Shown here: positions 40,600-54,410 of the stretch, piece after piece | How positions within the stretch are numbered: position 1 is the stretch's first letter | How the letters are laid out: every line of letters begins with the position of its first letter | From: Magicicada septendecula | Taxonomy: Eukaryota > Arthropoda > Insecta > Hemiptera > Cicadidae | Reading direction: 5' to 3' | Assembly: GCA_034769895.1 (NCBI GenBank) | Contig: CM068367.1 | Location: forward strand, 705,158,885-705,222,884 | Length of the DNA: 64,000 nt | Program-made: the position numbers and the translations under genes | Notes under the pieces: model-generated | Told to the model about the DNA's origin: nothing | Databases searched by the model: none | What the model saw: the letters and a program-made list of their open reading frames with translations, nothing else

Positions 40600-43500
40600 T
40601 GACGATGCTATTTCCTCTTTTCTTCTTATACAATTTCATCTGCGAAATATGTGTTCTCCGTACATATTCTTGAGTCGCAGGTTCGTACAGGGCTACTGTA
40701 ACTGGAGTTAAGTACTTCTTGATTTGGAAGGACCACACCATCGGTATGATAGTTTAGAGGTGGTCTTATCAATTGCACTACTAGTCGGGAGTGTCTTGTA
40801 CATTACTAAGTCACCGACTTGGTACCTAACTAAATTGTTACTCTTATGAACGTTTCTCTCGTGGTATTTTCTGGATTTCTCAAGGTTCGCTCTTGTAATC
40901 GAGTCCGCTTAGGTTGTTTAACTGCGCGGGTGTATCAAATCCACTTTCGCGTATTGACTTATGCAATCCCGCGACTGTTACATTTGCATGGGGTAGACCA
41001 CGCAAAAGAGCTTCATAAGACAGCTCGTCCTTTAATAGTAAATCTGGATTAAATTGTGCCATTTTTATCTTATTTCTAACACATTAAACTTTACTTAAAA
41101 TTGATTTTACTACACTATACACTTATTACATAGACAATTTATTTCTTGGTTAAATCATTTGCATTGTTCACAAGAGAATAATTTCTCTTCTAAGGGAAGG
41201 ACAAAAATTCCACACACACTTCAATGTAAAGTCAACGATCAGCTGTTCGCTGGAATGTAGGTCACCCTAGTTTATTTAGTAAAAAATGGCAAGGTAGTTG
41301 TATGCGTGGCAACGCGAGGTTTACATTCAAGTATTGTTCTCTATAACAATAGCTAAGGCTATTTTTATCGACCGGTTTCAACTGGGGAAGCAAGTTGTAC
41401 CAAGCGGTGAATCCGATTCAACGAAACACGCTTTACAAGATACAGTTGTATTACGGTAGTAACAGTCCGAGTTTAGTAATTAATTGTCTTACGTTCTACC
41501 TTTAATTTTGAAATTATTTTTAATTTTTTGCTAACAAAATTAAGTTACGAATTTCTTTACACGTAATTAACAGAGTCTACTTTAGTCAGGAGTTTATATT
41601 ATTTTTTTTTTTTTACCGTGACGACAGACATACACTTACATACTATGCAGGCATATTCAGGAAACTACAGGTCTTGAATTGTCCCAATATAAACCTGTTA
41701 AAGACTGAACAGTTTGACAAGCACTAAAAATTATGTACGTACTTGCATTGGCGTAATACAATGATAGTCGGTATTATTTTGCGTATCTTAAACAAATTAC
41801 ATCATACGCAAATTATTACATAATCTAGTACAAAATAAATTCACCTTATGAAAATTACTGTTAACATGAAATACAATAACTGAGTGCATAGATCAGCAGA
41901 GAGTTATCTATTTTACTACTTAACAATTTTTTTTTTAATTTAGCAGAGTGGCGCATTTTTGTTTGCGTCACGATGCTTACAAACCTTTTATATAAATAAG
42001 CAAAGTGGCACATTTTTGTAACGTTCTGGGCTACGTTACAAATCCAGGGAACCCATCATAATTGACGCTAGCCAATTATACAGGCTGCCTACGTTGTAAC
42101 GAACTGAAATTAAATTCAACACAAAGAATAATAATATTTATTTTTTTGATTAGGACACAAGGGGAAGGTATTTCACTGATTTATGCACGCACTTCAATCT
42201 GTAATAAGATGACATCTCTTTATTAACAAATTATATAAATAGATCCCATAACATAAATTATACTGAAATATTCAAAAAGGTTTTCTGTAAAACAAGGGAT
42301 CATATTGATCATGTTATTTACCTCGGATCCGAGTCTCGTTATATATAGTAAAGACATCTGAATGATACTATGCTCATCTAGGAGCTTGCATGATTACATA
42401 AACCATTTGAAGAATGGTATTATTTATTTAAGTGATTATAACTTACATTTCAAAATTAACGTTACAACGTATGATTTTCGATACTACAGTTTATATTTCT
42501 TAGGTTTTATTTATTACTTAAAGAAAATTATAGTCTCTTGAAAAAAGTCTCTTTCATCTATAAAAGTTATGTTTTAAATGTACTTAATTCTCGATAGGCA
42601 AGCTATCGAGTCACCTCTACAATAAGCTTTGCTGTCCTCGTCCTGGGGTGTGACTCTTGGGAATTCTGGTAGTCGGTGTAGTCATCTGGGTCGAGTCTCT
42701 GGTGAATATCTTATAGCTGTATTAGTGAGGAGATTGATGTAATGCTGCACGAAGTTGGGTTGATCCACGTAGGTCCTGGTCAGCCGTGTATGGGTTGTAG
42801 ACGTCCGTATATACAATTTGGCAGGTCACATATCCACAGGTAGAGTTGTATTGGAGTTTGCATCTTAAGTAGAGACGTCACCTTGTTTACGAGTTCTTAA
42901 TTTTTCTTATATTACTACATTTCTTGAATAAACCTTTTACTACATTTACTACATCATATACACATATAACGATCACTAGCTCCCCACGTTTTTTGTTTAG
43001 TGGTAGCTAACTATTATTTTAAAGTTTAAATAACTCATTTTTGCAGTGCCCTCGCTTGGAGGTGTGTACTGTCTGAACGCCGCATCGTAACTCTTACCTC
43101 GATACGACAGGGGCATTACAACGAAGCGGTGCGAGTACTCCGCCATAATATAGTTCCAACTTTTATTTAAATAGACATTCTTATAGCAAGATGAAACAAA
43201 TTATTTAGACTTATTTAGTTTACAGGGACTATTTTAACTACTACTGGTGCCTTCAAATTATTAATTACTTACATCACGATTTTCAGGTTTTTCTAAGTTA
43301 CAGACGGTTCGCTAAGCACGTTGTGTCCGGAATTAAACAGGTCAACGCATGATGATTTACTAAAGGGTTAACTGTAATATTATTAACTTTTTCCAATACA
43401 ATTTTTTTTATTTCTTGTTTAGTTAGAATTTCTCTATTTAAATCTCATACTTATTCTGAGTTAGATCAGGGGTATTAGGTTTAATTGTGCGATTTAAAAA

Positions 43501-44055
43501 TACATAATTGCTTTCTCAGTTTTTTCATTATTTATATTTTTTATTATTATTAATTAAATCAACACCGCTTAAAATCGACATTGGGAATTTTAGTAAAGAA
43601 AAATTCATAGGTGGGAGACTTGGAGTATGCTTGGTGTTAATGTGCGCAATGTCTCTCCCCCTTTTTCTTTTTCTTTCACATTGTTATTGGTATGTGTTAT
43701 ACACATTTATTTCTTCTCTATAATAAAACAATATACATATATATTTTCTTACATACTACTTTTTTCATGATATAAAATTCACAATTAAGATCTACATTTT
43801 AAAACACAAAACTTTTTATTATGTCTACTACTTAAATCTACTACCGGTTTTTTCTTTGGGTTTTTGTTACTCTCTTCATAGAGTAATTTTCTAAATATTT
43901 TGTTATTTAGAGGTCATTGAGTACTCATTTGCTTATCTTTCGCTGAGCAGGATCTCAGGTTGATCAGGCCTCATTTCCAAATTCTACGATTAACACTTAG
44001 CATGGTTACTGAGGTATAAGATAACTTGTCTACCTAGTATTAGCTTTTCTATTTT
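40600..44055 (-). mobile_element. Array unit 7
   Basis: Gag-like ATG at 41062. The LTR tip and purine tract are deleted near 43560 (AAATCAACACCGC instead of the normal junction), as in unit 8. Carries the short variant GGTTCGCTAAG near 43307, shared with units 9 and 10 but not 8. Confidence 0.9.
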
Positions 44056-47000
44056 TGACGATGCTATTTCCTCTTTTCTTCTTATACAATTTCATCTGCG
44101 AAATATGTGTTCTCCGTACATATTCTTGAGTCGCAGGTTCGTACAGGGCTACTGTAACTGGAGTTAAGTACTTCTTGATTTGGAAGGACCACACCATCGG
44201 TATGATAGTTTAGAGGTGGTCTTATCAATTGCACTACTAGTCGGGTGTGTCTTGTACATTACTAAGTCACCGACTTGGTACCTAACTAAATTGTTACTGT
44301 TATGAACGTTTCTCTCGTGGTATTTTCTGGATTTCTCAAGGTTCGCTCTTGTAATCGAGTCCGCTTAGGTTGTTTAACTGCGCGGGTGTATCAAATCCAC
44401 TTTCGCGTATTGACTTATGCAATTCCGCGATTGTTACATTTGCATGGGGTAGACCACGCAAAAGAGCTTCATAAGACAGCTCGTCCTTTAATAGTAAATC
44501 TGGATTAAATTGTGCCATTTTTATCTTATTTCTAACACATTAAACTTTACTTAAAATTGATTTTACTACACTATACACTTATTACATAGACAATTTATTT
44601 CTTGGTTAAATCATTTGCATTGTTCACAAGAGAATAATTTCTCTTCTAAGGGAAGGACAAAAATTCCACACACACTTCAATGTAAAGTCAACGATCAGCT
44701 GTTCGCTGGAATGTAGGTCACCCTAGTTTATTTAGTAAACAATGGCAAGGTAGTTGTATGCGTGGGAACGCGAGGGTTACATTCAAGTATTGTTCTCTAT
44801 AACAATAGCTAAGGCTATCTTTATCGACCGGTTTCAACTGGGGAAGCCAGTTGTACCAAGGGGTGAATCCGATTCAACGAAACACGCTTTACAAGATACA
44901 GGTGTATTACGGTAGTAACAGTCCGAGTTTAGTAATTAATTGTCTTACGTTCTACCTTTAATTTTGAAATTATTTTTAATTTTTTGCTAACAAAATTAAG
45001 TTACGAATTTCTTTACACGTAATTAACCGAGTCTACTTTAGTCAGGAGTTTATATTATTTTTTTTTTTTTACCGTGACGACAGACATACACTTACATACT
45101 ATGCAGGCATATTCAGGAAACTACAGGTCTTGAATTGTCCCAATATAAACCTGTTAAAGACTGAACAGTTTGACAAGCACTAAAATTCATATACGTACTT
45201 GCATTGGCGTAATACAATGATAGTCGGTATTATTTTGCGTATCTTAAACAAATTACATCATACGCAAATTATTGCATAATCTAGTACAAAATAAATTCAC
45301 CTTATGAAAATTACTGTTAACATGAAATACAATAACTGAGTGCACAGATCAGCAGAGAGTTATCTATTTTACTACTTAACAATTTTTTTTTTTTAATTTA
45401 GCAGAGTGGCGCATTTTTGTTTGCGTCACGATGCTTACAAACCTTTTATATAAATAAGCAAAGTGGCACATTTTTGTAACGTTCTGGGCTACGTTACAAA
45501 TCCAGGGAACCCATCATAATTGACGCTAGCCAATTATACAGGCTGCCTACGTTGTAACGAACTGAAATTAAATTCAACACAAAGAACAATAATATTTACT
45601 CTTTTGATTAGGTCACAAGGGGAAGGTATTTCACTGATTTATGCACTCACTTCAATCTGTAATAAGATGACATTTCTTTATTAACAAATTATATAAATAG
45701 ATCCCATAACATAAATTATACTGAAATATTCAAAAAGGTTTTCTGTAAAACAAGGGATCATATTGATCATGTTATTTACCTCGGATCCGAGTCTCGTTAT
45801 ATATAGTAAAGACATCTGAATGATACTATGCTCATCTAGGAGCTTGCATGATTACATAAACCATTTGAAGAATGGTATTATTTATTTAAGTGATTATAAC
45901 TTACATTTCAAAATTAACGTTACAACGTATGATTTTCGATACTACAGTTTATATTTCTTAGGTTTTATTTATTACTTAAAGAAAATTATAGTCTCTTGAA
46001 AAAAGTCTCTTTCATCTATAAAAGTTATGTTTTAAATGTACTTAATTCTCGATAGGCAAGCTATCGAGTCACCTCTACAATAAGCTTTGCTGTCCTCGTC
46101 CTGGGGTGTGACTCTTGGGAATTCTGGTAGTCGGTGTAGCCATCTGGGTCGAGTCTCTGGTGAATATCTTATAGCTGTATTAGTGAGGAGATTGATGTAA
46201 TGCTGCACGAAGTTGGGTTGATCCACGTAGGTCCTGGTCAGCCGTGTATGGGTTGTAGACGTCCGTATATACAATTTGGCAGGTCACATATTCACAGGTA
46301 GAGTTGTACTGGAGTTTGCATCTTAAGTAGAGACGTCACCTTGTTTACGAGTTCTTAATTTTTCTTATATTACTACATTTCTTGAATAAACCTTTTACTA
46401 CATTTATTACATCATATACACATATAACGATCACTAGCTCCCCACGTTTTTTGTTTAGTGGTAGCTAACCATTATTTTAAAGTTTAAGTAACTCATTTTT
46501 GCAGAGCCCTCGCTTGGAGGTGTGTACTCTCTGAACGCCGCATCGTAACTCTTACCTCGATACGACAGGGGCATTACAACGAAGCGGAGCGAGTACTCCG
46601 CCATAATATATTTCCAACTTTTATTTAAATAGACATTCTTATAGCAAGATGAAACAAATTATTTAGACTTATTTAGTTTACAGGGACTATTTTAACTACT
46701 ACTGGTGCCTTCAAATTATTAATTACTTACATCACGATTTTCAGGTATTTCTAAGTTACAGACGGTATTTCTAAGCACGTTGTGTCCGGAATTAAACAGG
46801 TCAACGCATGATGATTTACTAAAGGGTTAACTGTAATATTATTAACTATTTCCTATACGATTTTTTTTATTTCTTGTTTAGTTAGAATTTCTCAATTTAA
46901 ATCTCATACTTATTCTGAGTTAGATCAGGGGTATTAGGTTTAATTGTGCGATTTAAAAATACATAATTGCTTTCTCAGTTTTTTCATTATTTATATTTTT

Positions 47001-47514
47001 TATTATTATTAATTAAATCAACACCGCTTAAAATCGACGTTGGGAATTTTAGTAAGGAAAAATTCATAGGTGGGAGACTTGGAGTATGCTTGGTGTTAAT
47101 GTGCGCAATTTCTCTCCCCCTTTTTCTTTTTCTTTCACATTGTTATTGGTATGTGTTATACACATTTATTTCTTCTCTATAATAAAACAATATACATATA
47201 TATTTTCTTACATACTACTTTCTTCATGATATAAAATTCACACTTAAGATCTACATTTTAGAACACAAAGCTTTTTATTATGTCTACTACTTAAATCTAC
47301 TACCGGTTTTTTCTTTGGGTTTTTGTTACTCTCTTCATAGAGTAATTTTTTATATATTTTGTTATTTAGAGGTCATTGAGTACTCATTTGCTTATCTTTC
47401 GCTGAACAGGATCTCAGGTTGATCAGGCCTCATTTCCAAATTCTACTATTAACACTTAGCATGGTTACTGAGGTATAAGATAAGTTGTCTACCTAGAATT
47501 ACCTCTTCTATTTT
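44056..47514 (-). mobile_element. Array unit 8
   Basis: Gag-like ATG at 44518. Same LTR-tip deletion as unit 7 (near 47019), but normal GGTATTTCTAAG near 46764. Confidence 0.9.
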
Positions 47515-50500
47515 TGACGATGCTATTTCCTCTTTTCTTCTTATACAATTTCATCTGCGAAATATGTGTTCTCCGTACATATTCTTGAGTCGCAGGTTCG
47601 TACAGGTCTACTGTAACTGGAGTTAAGTACTTCTTGATTTGGAAGGACCACACCATCGGTATGATAGTTTAGAGGTGGTCTTATCAATTGCACTACTAGT
47701 CGGGTGTGTCTTGTACATTACTAAGTCACCGACTTGGTACCTAACTAAATTGTTACTGTTATGAACATTTCTCTCGTGGTATTTTCTGGATTTCTCTAGG
47801 TTCGCTCTTGTAATCGAGTCCGCTTAGGTTGTTTAACTGCGCGGGTGTATCAAATCCACTTTCGCGTATTGACTTATGCAATTCCGCGATTGTTACATTT
47901 GCATGGGGTAGACCACGCAAAAGAGCTTCATAAGACAGCTCGTCCTTTAATAGTAAATCTGGATTAAATTGTGCCATTTTTATCTTATTTCTAACACATT
48001 AAAATTTACTTAAAATTGATTTTACTACACTATACACTTATTACATAGACAATTTATTTCTTGGTTAAATCATTTGCATTGTTCACAAGAGAATAATTTC
48101 TCTTCTAAAGGAAGGACAAAAATTCCACACACACTTCAATGTAAAGTCAACGATCAGCTGTTCGCTGAAATGTAGGTCACCCTAGTTTATTTAGTAAACA
48201 ATGCAAGGTAGTTGTATGCGTGGGAACGCGACGGTTACATTCAAATATTGTTCTCTATAACAATAGCTAAGGCTATCTTTCTCGACCGGTTTCAACTGGG
48301 GAAGCCAGTTGTACCTAGGGGTGAATCCGATTCAACGAAACACGCTTTACAAGATACAGGTGTATTACGGCAGTAACAGTCCGAGTTTAGTAATTAATTG
48401 TCTTACGTTCTACCTTTAATTTTGAAATTATTTTTAATTTTTTGCTAACAAAATTAAGTTACGAATTTCTTTACACGTAATTAACCGAGTCTACTTTAGT
48501 CAGGAGTTTATATTATTATTTTTTTTTTTTACCGTGACGACAGACATACACTTACATACTATGCAGGCATATTCTGGAACTACAGGCCTTGAATTATCCC
48601 AATATAAACCTGTTAAAGACTGAACAGTTTGACAAGCACTAAAATTCATGTACGTACTTGCATTGGCGTAATACAATGATAGTCGGTATTATTTTGTGTA
48701 TCTTAAACAAATTACATCATACGCAAATTATTACATAATCTAGTACAAAATAAATTCACCTTATGAAAATTACTGTTAACATGAAATACAATAACTGAGT
48801 GCATAGATCAGCAGAGAGTTATCTATTTTACTACTTAACAATTTTTTTTTAATTTAGCAGAGTTGCGCATTTTTGTTTGCGTCACGATGCTTACAAACCT
48901 TTTATATAAATAAGCAAAGTGGCACATTTTTGTAACGTTCTGGGCTACGTTACAAATCCAGGGAACCCATCATAATTGACGCTAGCCAATTATACAGGCT
49001 GCCTACGTTGTAACGAACTGAAATTAAATTCAACACAAAGAACAATAATATTTACTCTTTTGATTAGGACACAAGGGGAAGGTATTTCACTGATTTATGC
49101 ACTCACTTCAATCTGTAATAAGATGACATCTCTTTATTAACAAATTATATAAATAGATCCCATAACATAAATTATACTGAAATATTCAAAAAGGTTTTCT
49201 GTAAAACAAGGGATCATATTGATCATGTTATTTACCTCGGATCCGAGTCTCGTTATATATAGTAAAGACATCTGAATGATACTATGCTCATCTAGGAGCT
49301 TGCATGATTACATAAACCATTTGAAGAATGGTATTATTTATTTAAGTGGTTATAACTTACATTTCAAAATTAACGTTACAACGTATGATTTTCGATACTA
49401 CAGTTTATATTTCTTAGGTTTTGTTTATTACTTAAAGAAAATTATAGTCTCTTGAAAAAAGTCTCTTTCATCTATAAAAGTTATGTTTTAAATGTACTTA
49501 ATTCTCGATAGGCAAGCTATCGAGTCACCTCTACAATAAGCTTTGCTGTCCTCGTCCTGGGGTGTGACTCTTGGGAATTCTGGTAGTCGGTGTAGTCATC
49601 TGGGTCGAGTCTCTGGTGAATATCTTATAGCTGTATTAGTGAGGAGATTGATGTAATGCTGCACGAAGTTGGGTTGATCCACGTAGGTCCTGGTCAGCCG
49701 TGTATGGGTTGTAGACGTCCGTATATACAATTTGGCAGGTCACATATTCACAGGTAGAGTTGTACTGGAGTTTGCATCTTAAGTAGAGACGTCACCTAGT
49801 TTACGAGTTCTTAATTTTTCTTATATTACTACATTTCTTGAATAAACCTTTTACTACATTTACTACATCATATACACATATAACGATCACTAGCTCCCCA
49901 CGTTTTTTGTTTAGTGGTAGCTAACCATTATTTTAAAGTTTAAATAACTCATTTTTGCAGAGCCCTCGCTTGGACGTGTGTACTCTCTGAACGCCGCATC
50001 GTAACTCTTACCTCGATACGACAGGGGCATTACAACGAAGCGGAGCGAGTACTCCGCCATAATATAGTTCCAACTTTTATTTAAATAGACATTCTTATAG
50101 CAAGGTGAAACAAATTATTTAGACTTATTTAGTTTACAGGGACTATTTTAACTACTACTGGTGCCTTCAAATTATTAATTACTTACATCACGATTTTCAG
50201 GTATTTCTAAGTTATAGACGGTTCGCTAAGCACGTTGTGTCCGGAATTAAACAGGTCAACGCATGATGATTTACTAAAGGGTTAACTGTAATATTATTAA
50301 CTTTTTCCAATACGATTTTTTTTATTTCTTGTTTAGTTAGAATTTCTCAATTTAAATCTCATACTTATTCTGATTTAGATCTGGGGTATTAGGTTTAATT
50401 GTGCGATTTAAAAATACATAATTGCTTTCTCAGTTTTTCTGTTATTTATGTTTTTTTTATTATTAATTAAATCATCACATACTCCGCCGCTTAAAACCGA

Positions 50501-50978
50501 CATTGGGAATTTTAATAAGGAAAAATTCAAATGTGGGGGACTTGGAGTATGCTTGGTGTTAATGTGTGGAATTTCTCTCCCCCTTTTTCTTTTTCTTTCA
50601 CATTGTTATTGGTATGTGTTATACACATTTATTTCTTCTCTATAATAAAACAATATACATATATATTTTCTTACATACTACTTTTTTCATGATATAAAAT
50701 TCACACTTAAGATCTACATTTTAGAACACAAAACTTTTTCTTATGTCTACTACTTAAATCTACTACCGGTTTTTTCTTTGGGTTTTTGTTACTCTCTTCA
50801 TAGAGTAATTTTCTAAATATTTTGTTATTTAGAGGTCATTGAGTACTCATTTGCTTATCTTTCGCTGAACAGGATCTCAGGTCGATCAGGCCTCATTTCC
50901 AAATTCTACGATTAACACTTAGCATGGTTACTGAGGTATAAGATAACTTGTCTACCTAGTATTACCTTTTTAATTTTT
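47515..50978 (-). mobile_element. Array unit 9
   Basis: Gag-like ATG at 47977; the usual TGA after codon 60 is AGA, so the gag frame runs on to 72 codons. LTR 5' tip intact at 50479. GGTTCGCTAAG variant present near 50220. Confidence 0.9.
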
Positions 50979-53944
50979 TGACGATGCTATTTCCTCTTTT
51001 CTTCTTATACAATTTTATCTGCGAAATATGTGTTCTCCGTACATATTCTTGAGTCGCAGGTTCATACAGGGCTACTGTAACTGGAGTTAAGTACTTCTTG
51101 ATTTGGAAGGACCACACCATCGGTACGATAGTTTAGAGGTGGTCTTATCAATTTCACTACTAGTCGGGTGTGTCTTGTACATTACTAAGTCACCGACTTG
51201 GTACCTAACTAAATTGTTACTCTTTTGAACGTTTATCTCGTGGTATTTTCTGAATTTCTCTAGGTTTCCTCTTGTAATCGAGTCCGCTTAGGTTGTTTAA
51301 CTGCGCGGGTGTATCAAATCCACTTTCGCGTATTGACTTATGCAATTCCGCGATTGTTACATTCGCATGGGGTAGACCACGCAAAAGAGCTTCATAAGAC
51401 AGCTCGTCCTTTAATAGTAAATCTGGATTAAATTGTGCCATTTTTATCTTATTTCTAACACATTAAACTTTACTTAAAATTGATTTTACTACACTATACA
51501 CTTATTACATAGACAATTTATTTCTTGGTTAAATCATTTGCATTGTTCACAAGAGAATAATTTCTCTTCTAAGGGAAGGAAAAAATTCCACACACACTTC
51601 AATGTAAAGTCAACGATCAGCTGTTCGCTCGAATGTAGGTCACCCTAGTTTATTTAGTAAACAATGGCAAGGTAGTTGTATGCGTGGGAACGCGAGGGTT
51701 ACATTCAAGTATTGTTCTCTATAACAATAGCTAAGGCTATCTTTATCGACGGTTTCAACTGGGGAAGCCAGTTGTACCAAGGGGTGAATCCGATTCAACG
51801 AAACACGCTTTACAAGATACAGGTGTATTACGGTAGTAACAGTCCGAGTTTAGTAATTAATTGTCTTACGTTCTACCTTTAATTTTGAAATTATTTTTAA
51901 TTTTTTGCTAACAAAATTAAGTTACGAATCTTTACTCGTAATTAACCGAGTCTACTTTAGTCAGGAGTTTATATTATTATTTTTTTTTTTTTTTACCGTG
52001 ACGACAGACATACACTTACTTACTATGCAGGCATATTCAGGAAACTACAGGTCTTGAATTGTCCCAATATAAACCTGTTAAAGCTGAACAGTTTGAAAAG
52101 CACTAAAATACATGTACGTACTTGCATTGGCGTAATACAATGATAGTCGATATTATTTTGCGTATCTTAAACAAATTACATCATACGCAAATTATTACAT
52201 AATCTAGTACAAAATAAATTCACCTTATGAAAATTACTGTTAACATGAAATACAATAACTGAGTGCATAGATCAGCAGAGAGTTATCTATTTTACTACTT
52301 AACATTTTTTTTTTTTAATTCAGCAGAGTGGCGCATTTTTGTTTGCGTCACGATGCTTACAAACTTTTTATATAAATAAGCAAAGTGGCACATTTTTGTA
52401 ACGTTCTGGGCTACGTTACAAATCCAGGGAACCCATCATAATTGACGCTAGCCAATTATACAGGCTGCCTACGTTGTAACGAACTGAAATTAAATTCAAC
52501 ACAAAGAACAATAATATTTACTCTTTTGATTAGGACACAAGGGGAAGTTATTTCACTGATTTATGCACTCACTTCAATCTGTAATAAGATGACATCTCTT
52601 TATTAACAAATTATATAAATAGATCCCATAACATAAATTATACTGAAATATTCAAAAAGGTTTTCTGTAAAACAAGGGATCATATTGATCATGTTATTTA
52701 CCTCGGATCCGAGTCTCGTTATATATAGTAATGACATCTGAATGATACTATGCTCATCTAGGAGCTTGCATGATTACATAAACCATTTGAAGAATGGTAT
52801 TATTTATTTAAGTGATTATAACTTACATTTCAAAATTAACGTTACAATGTATGATTTTCGATACTACAGTTTATATTTCTTAGGTTTTATTTATTACTTA
52901 AAGAAAATTATAGTCTCTTGAAAAAAGTCTCTTTCATCTATAAAAGTTATGTTTTAAATGTACTTAATTCTCGATAGGCAAGCTATCGAGTCACCTCTAC
53001 AATAAGCTTTGCTGTCCTCGTCCTGGGGTGTGACTCTTGGGAATTCTGGTAGTCGGTGTAGTCATCTGGGTCGAGTCTCTGGTGAATATCTTATAGCTGT
53101 ATTATTGAGGAGATTGATGTAATGCTGCACGAAGTTGGGTTGATCCACGTAGGTCCTGGTCAGCCGTGTATGGGTTGTAGACATCCGTATATACAATTTG
53201 GCAGGTCACATATTCACAGGTAGAGTTGTACTGGAGTTTGCATCTTAAGTAGAGACGTCACCTTGTTTACGAGTTCTTAATGTTTCTTATATTACTACAT
53301 TTCTTGAATAAACCTTTTACTACATTTACTACATCATATACACATATAACGATCACTAGCTCCCCACGTTTTTTGTTTAGTGGTAGCTAACCATTATTTT
53401 AAAGTTTAAATAACACATTTTTGCAGAGCCCTCGCTTGGAGGTGTGTACTGTCTGAATGCCGCATCGTAACTCTTACCTCGATACGACAGGGGCATTACA
53501 ACGAAGCGGAGCGAGTACTCCGCCATAATATAGTTCCAACTTTTATTTAAGTAGACATTCTTATAGCAAGATGAAACAAATTATTTAGACTTATTTAGTT
53601 TACAGGGACTATTTTAACTACTACTGGTGCCTTCAAATTATTAATTACTTACATCACGATTTTCAGGTATTTCTAAGTTACAGACGGTTCGCTAAGCATG
53701 TTGTGTCCGGAAATAAACAGGTCAACGCATGATGATTTACCAAAGGGTTAACTGTAATATTATTAACTTTTTCCAATACGATTTTTTTAATTTCTTGTTT
53801 AGTTAGAATTTCTCAATTTAAATCTCATACTTATTCTGAGTTAGATCAGGTGTATTAGGTTTAATTGTGCGATTTAAAAATACATAATCGCTTTCTCAGT
53901 TTTTTATTATTTATATTTTTTTTATTATTAATTAAATCGTCACA
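50979..53944 (-). mobile_element. Array unit 10, partial, ending at the LTR 5' tip
   Basis: Gag-like ATG at 51441; the gag frame lacks the usual stop and runs 74 codons. This unit has the most single-base differences. It ends at 53944 exactly with TGTGACGATTT on the minus strand, the LTR 5' terminus, followed by unrelated sequence. Confidence 0.9.
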
Positions 53945-54387
53945 GTTCGGATGACCTCGGTGTGTCGAACTATCTTCGTTCTCGTGAAATAGGTATCTTC
54001 TATTTTGTACCATAATTCCTCTAATATCATCTGTTCATTTGTCTCCATGACTGCTTCATTCACTACATTTTGATTAATAAAAGAAGTTGTTAATTGTACC
54101 TCCTTCGTTAATGTTATTATTGATTTTTTATTTTGCATTTGTTTTTCTTGTATATTCAAGTGTTCTAGAGACCTGTTTAATTTGTGACACACTATTTTGT
54201 TGTGAGTCTTTTCAAATTTGGGTATTTTCCATTTTCTTATCGATCTGCTGAAGTTTTCCTCCACTGGTTTGTTGTGAATTCCCTCTATAATTGCTTTTAA
54301 GGTCCTCCTACAGTCTTTATATTTCATTAATTTGCTTTGGTCAGTAAGTGGTAAATTGAACACATCAATTAGTCCATACTTCACCAT
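53945..54387 (-). pseudogene. Retroelement ORF truncated by the LTR array
   Basis: About 148 codons from an ATG at 54387 (the frame opens slightly earlier at GTG 54393). The product is charged and helical, with a basic patch around IRKWKIPKFEKTHNK; I do not recognise it. The frame runs straight into the LTR tip at 53944 and stops 12 nt inside it, so the gene was cut by the insertion. It begins 18 nt after the stop of the coiled-coil gag-like gene in another frame, so it may be the next ORF or the frameshifted continuation of the same polyprotein. Confidence 0.5.
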
Positions 54388-54410
54388 CTCCACTTCTTCT
54401 CATGTTTGTA

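Larger units (their letters stand above)
19797..53944 (-). repeat. Tandem array of a ~3.46-kb internally deleted LTR retrotransposon, nine full and one partial copy
   Basis: The phrase TGACGATGCTATTTCC recurs at 19797, 23261, 26736, 30201, 33667, 37133, 40600, 44056, 47515 and 50979, giving unit lengths of 3464, 3475, 3465, 3466, 3466, 3467, 3456, 3459 and 3464. Copies differ by scattered substitutions and short indels. Read on the minus strand, each unit contains LTR, PBS candidate, leader, gag start, integrase end, 3' region and purine tract. One LTR per period is what LTR-LTR recombination or unequal exchange would give. The left edge is inside the integrase 3' end; the right edge is an LTR terminus. 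Confidence 0.95.
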
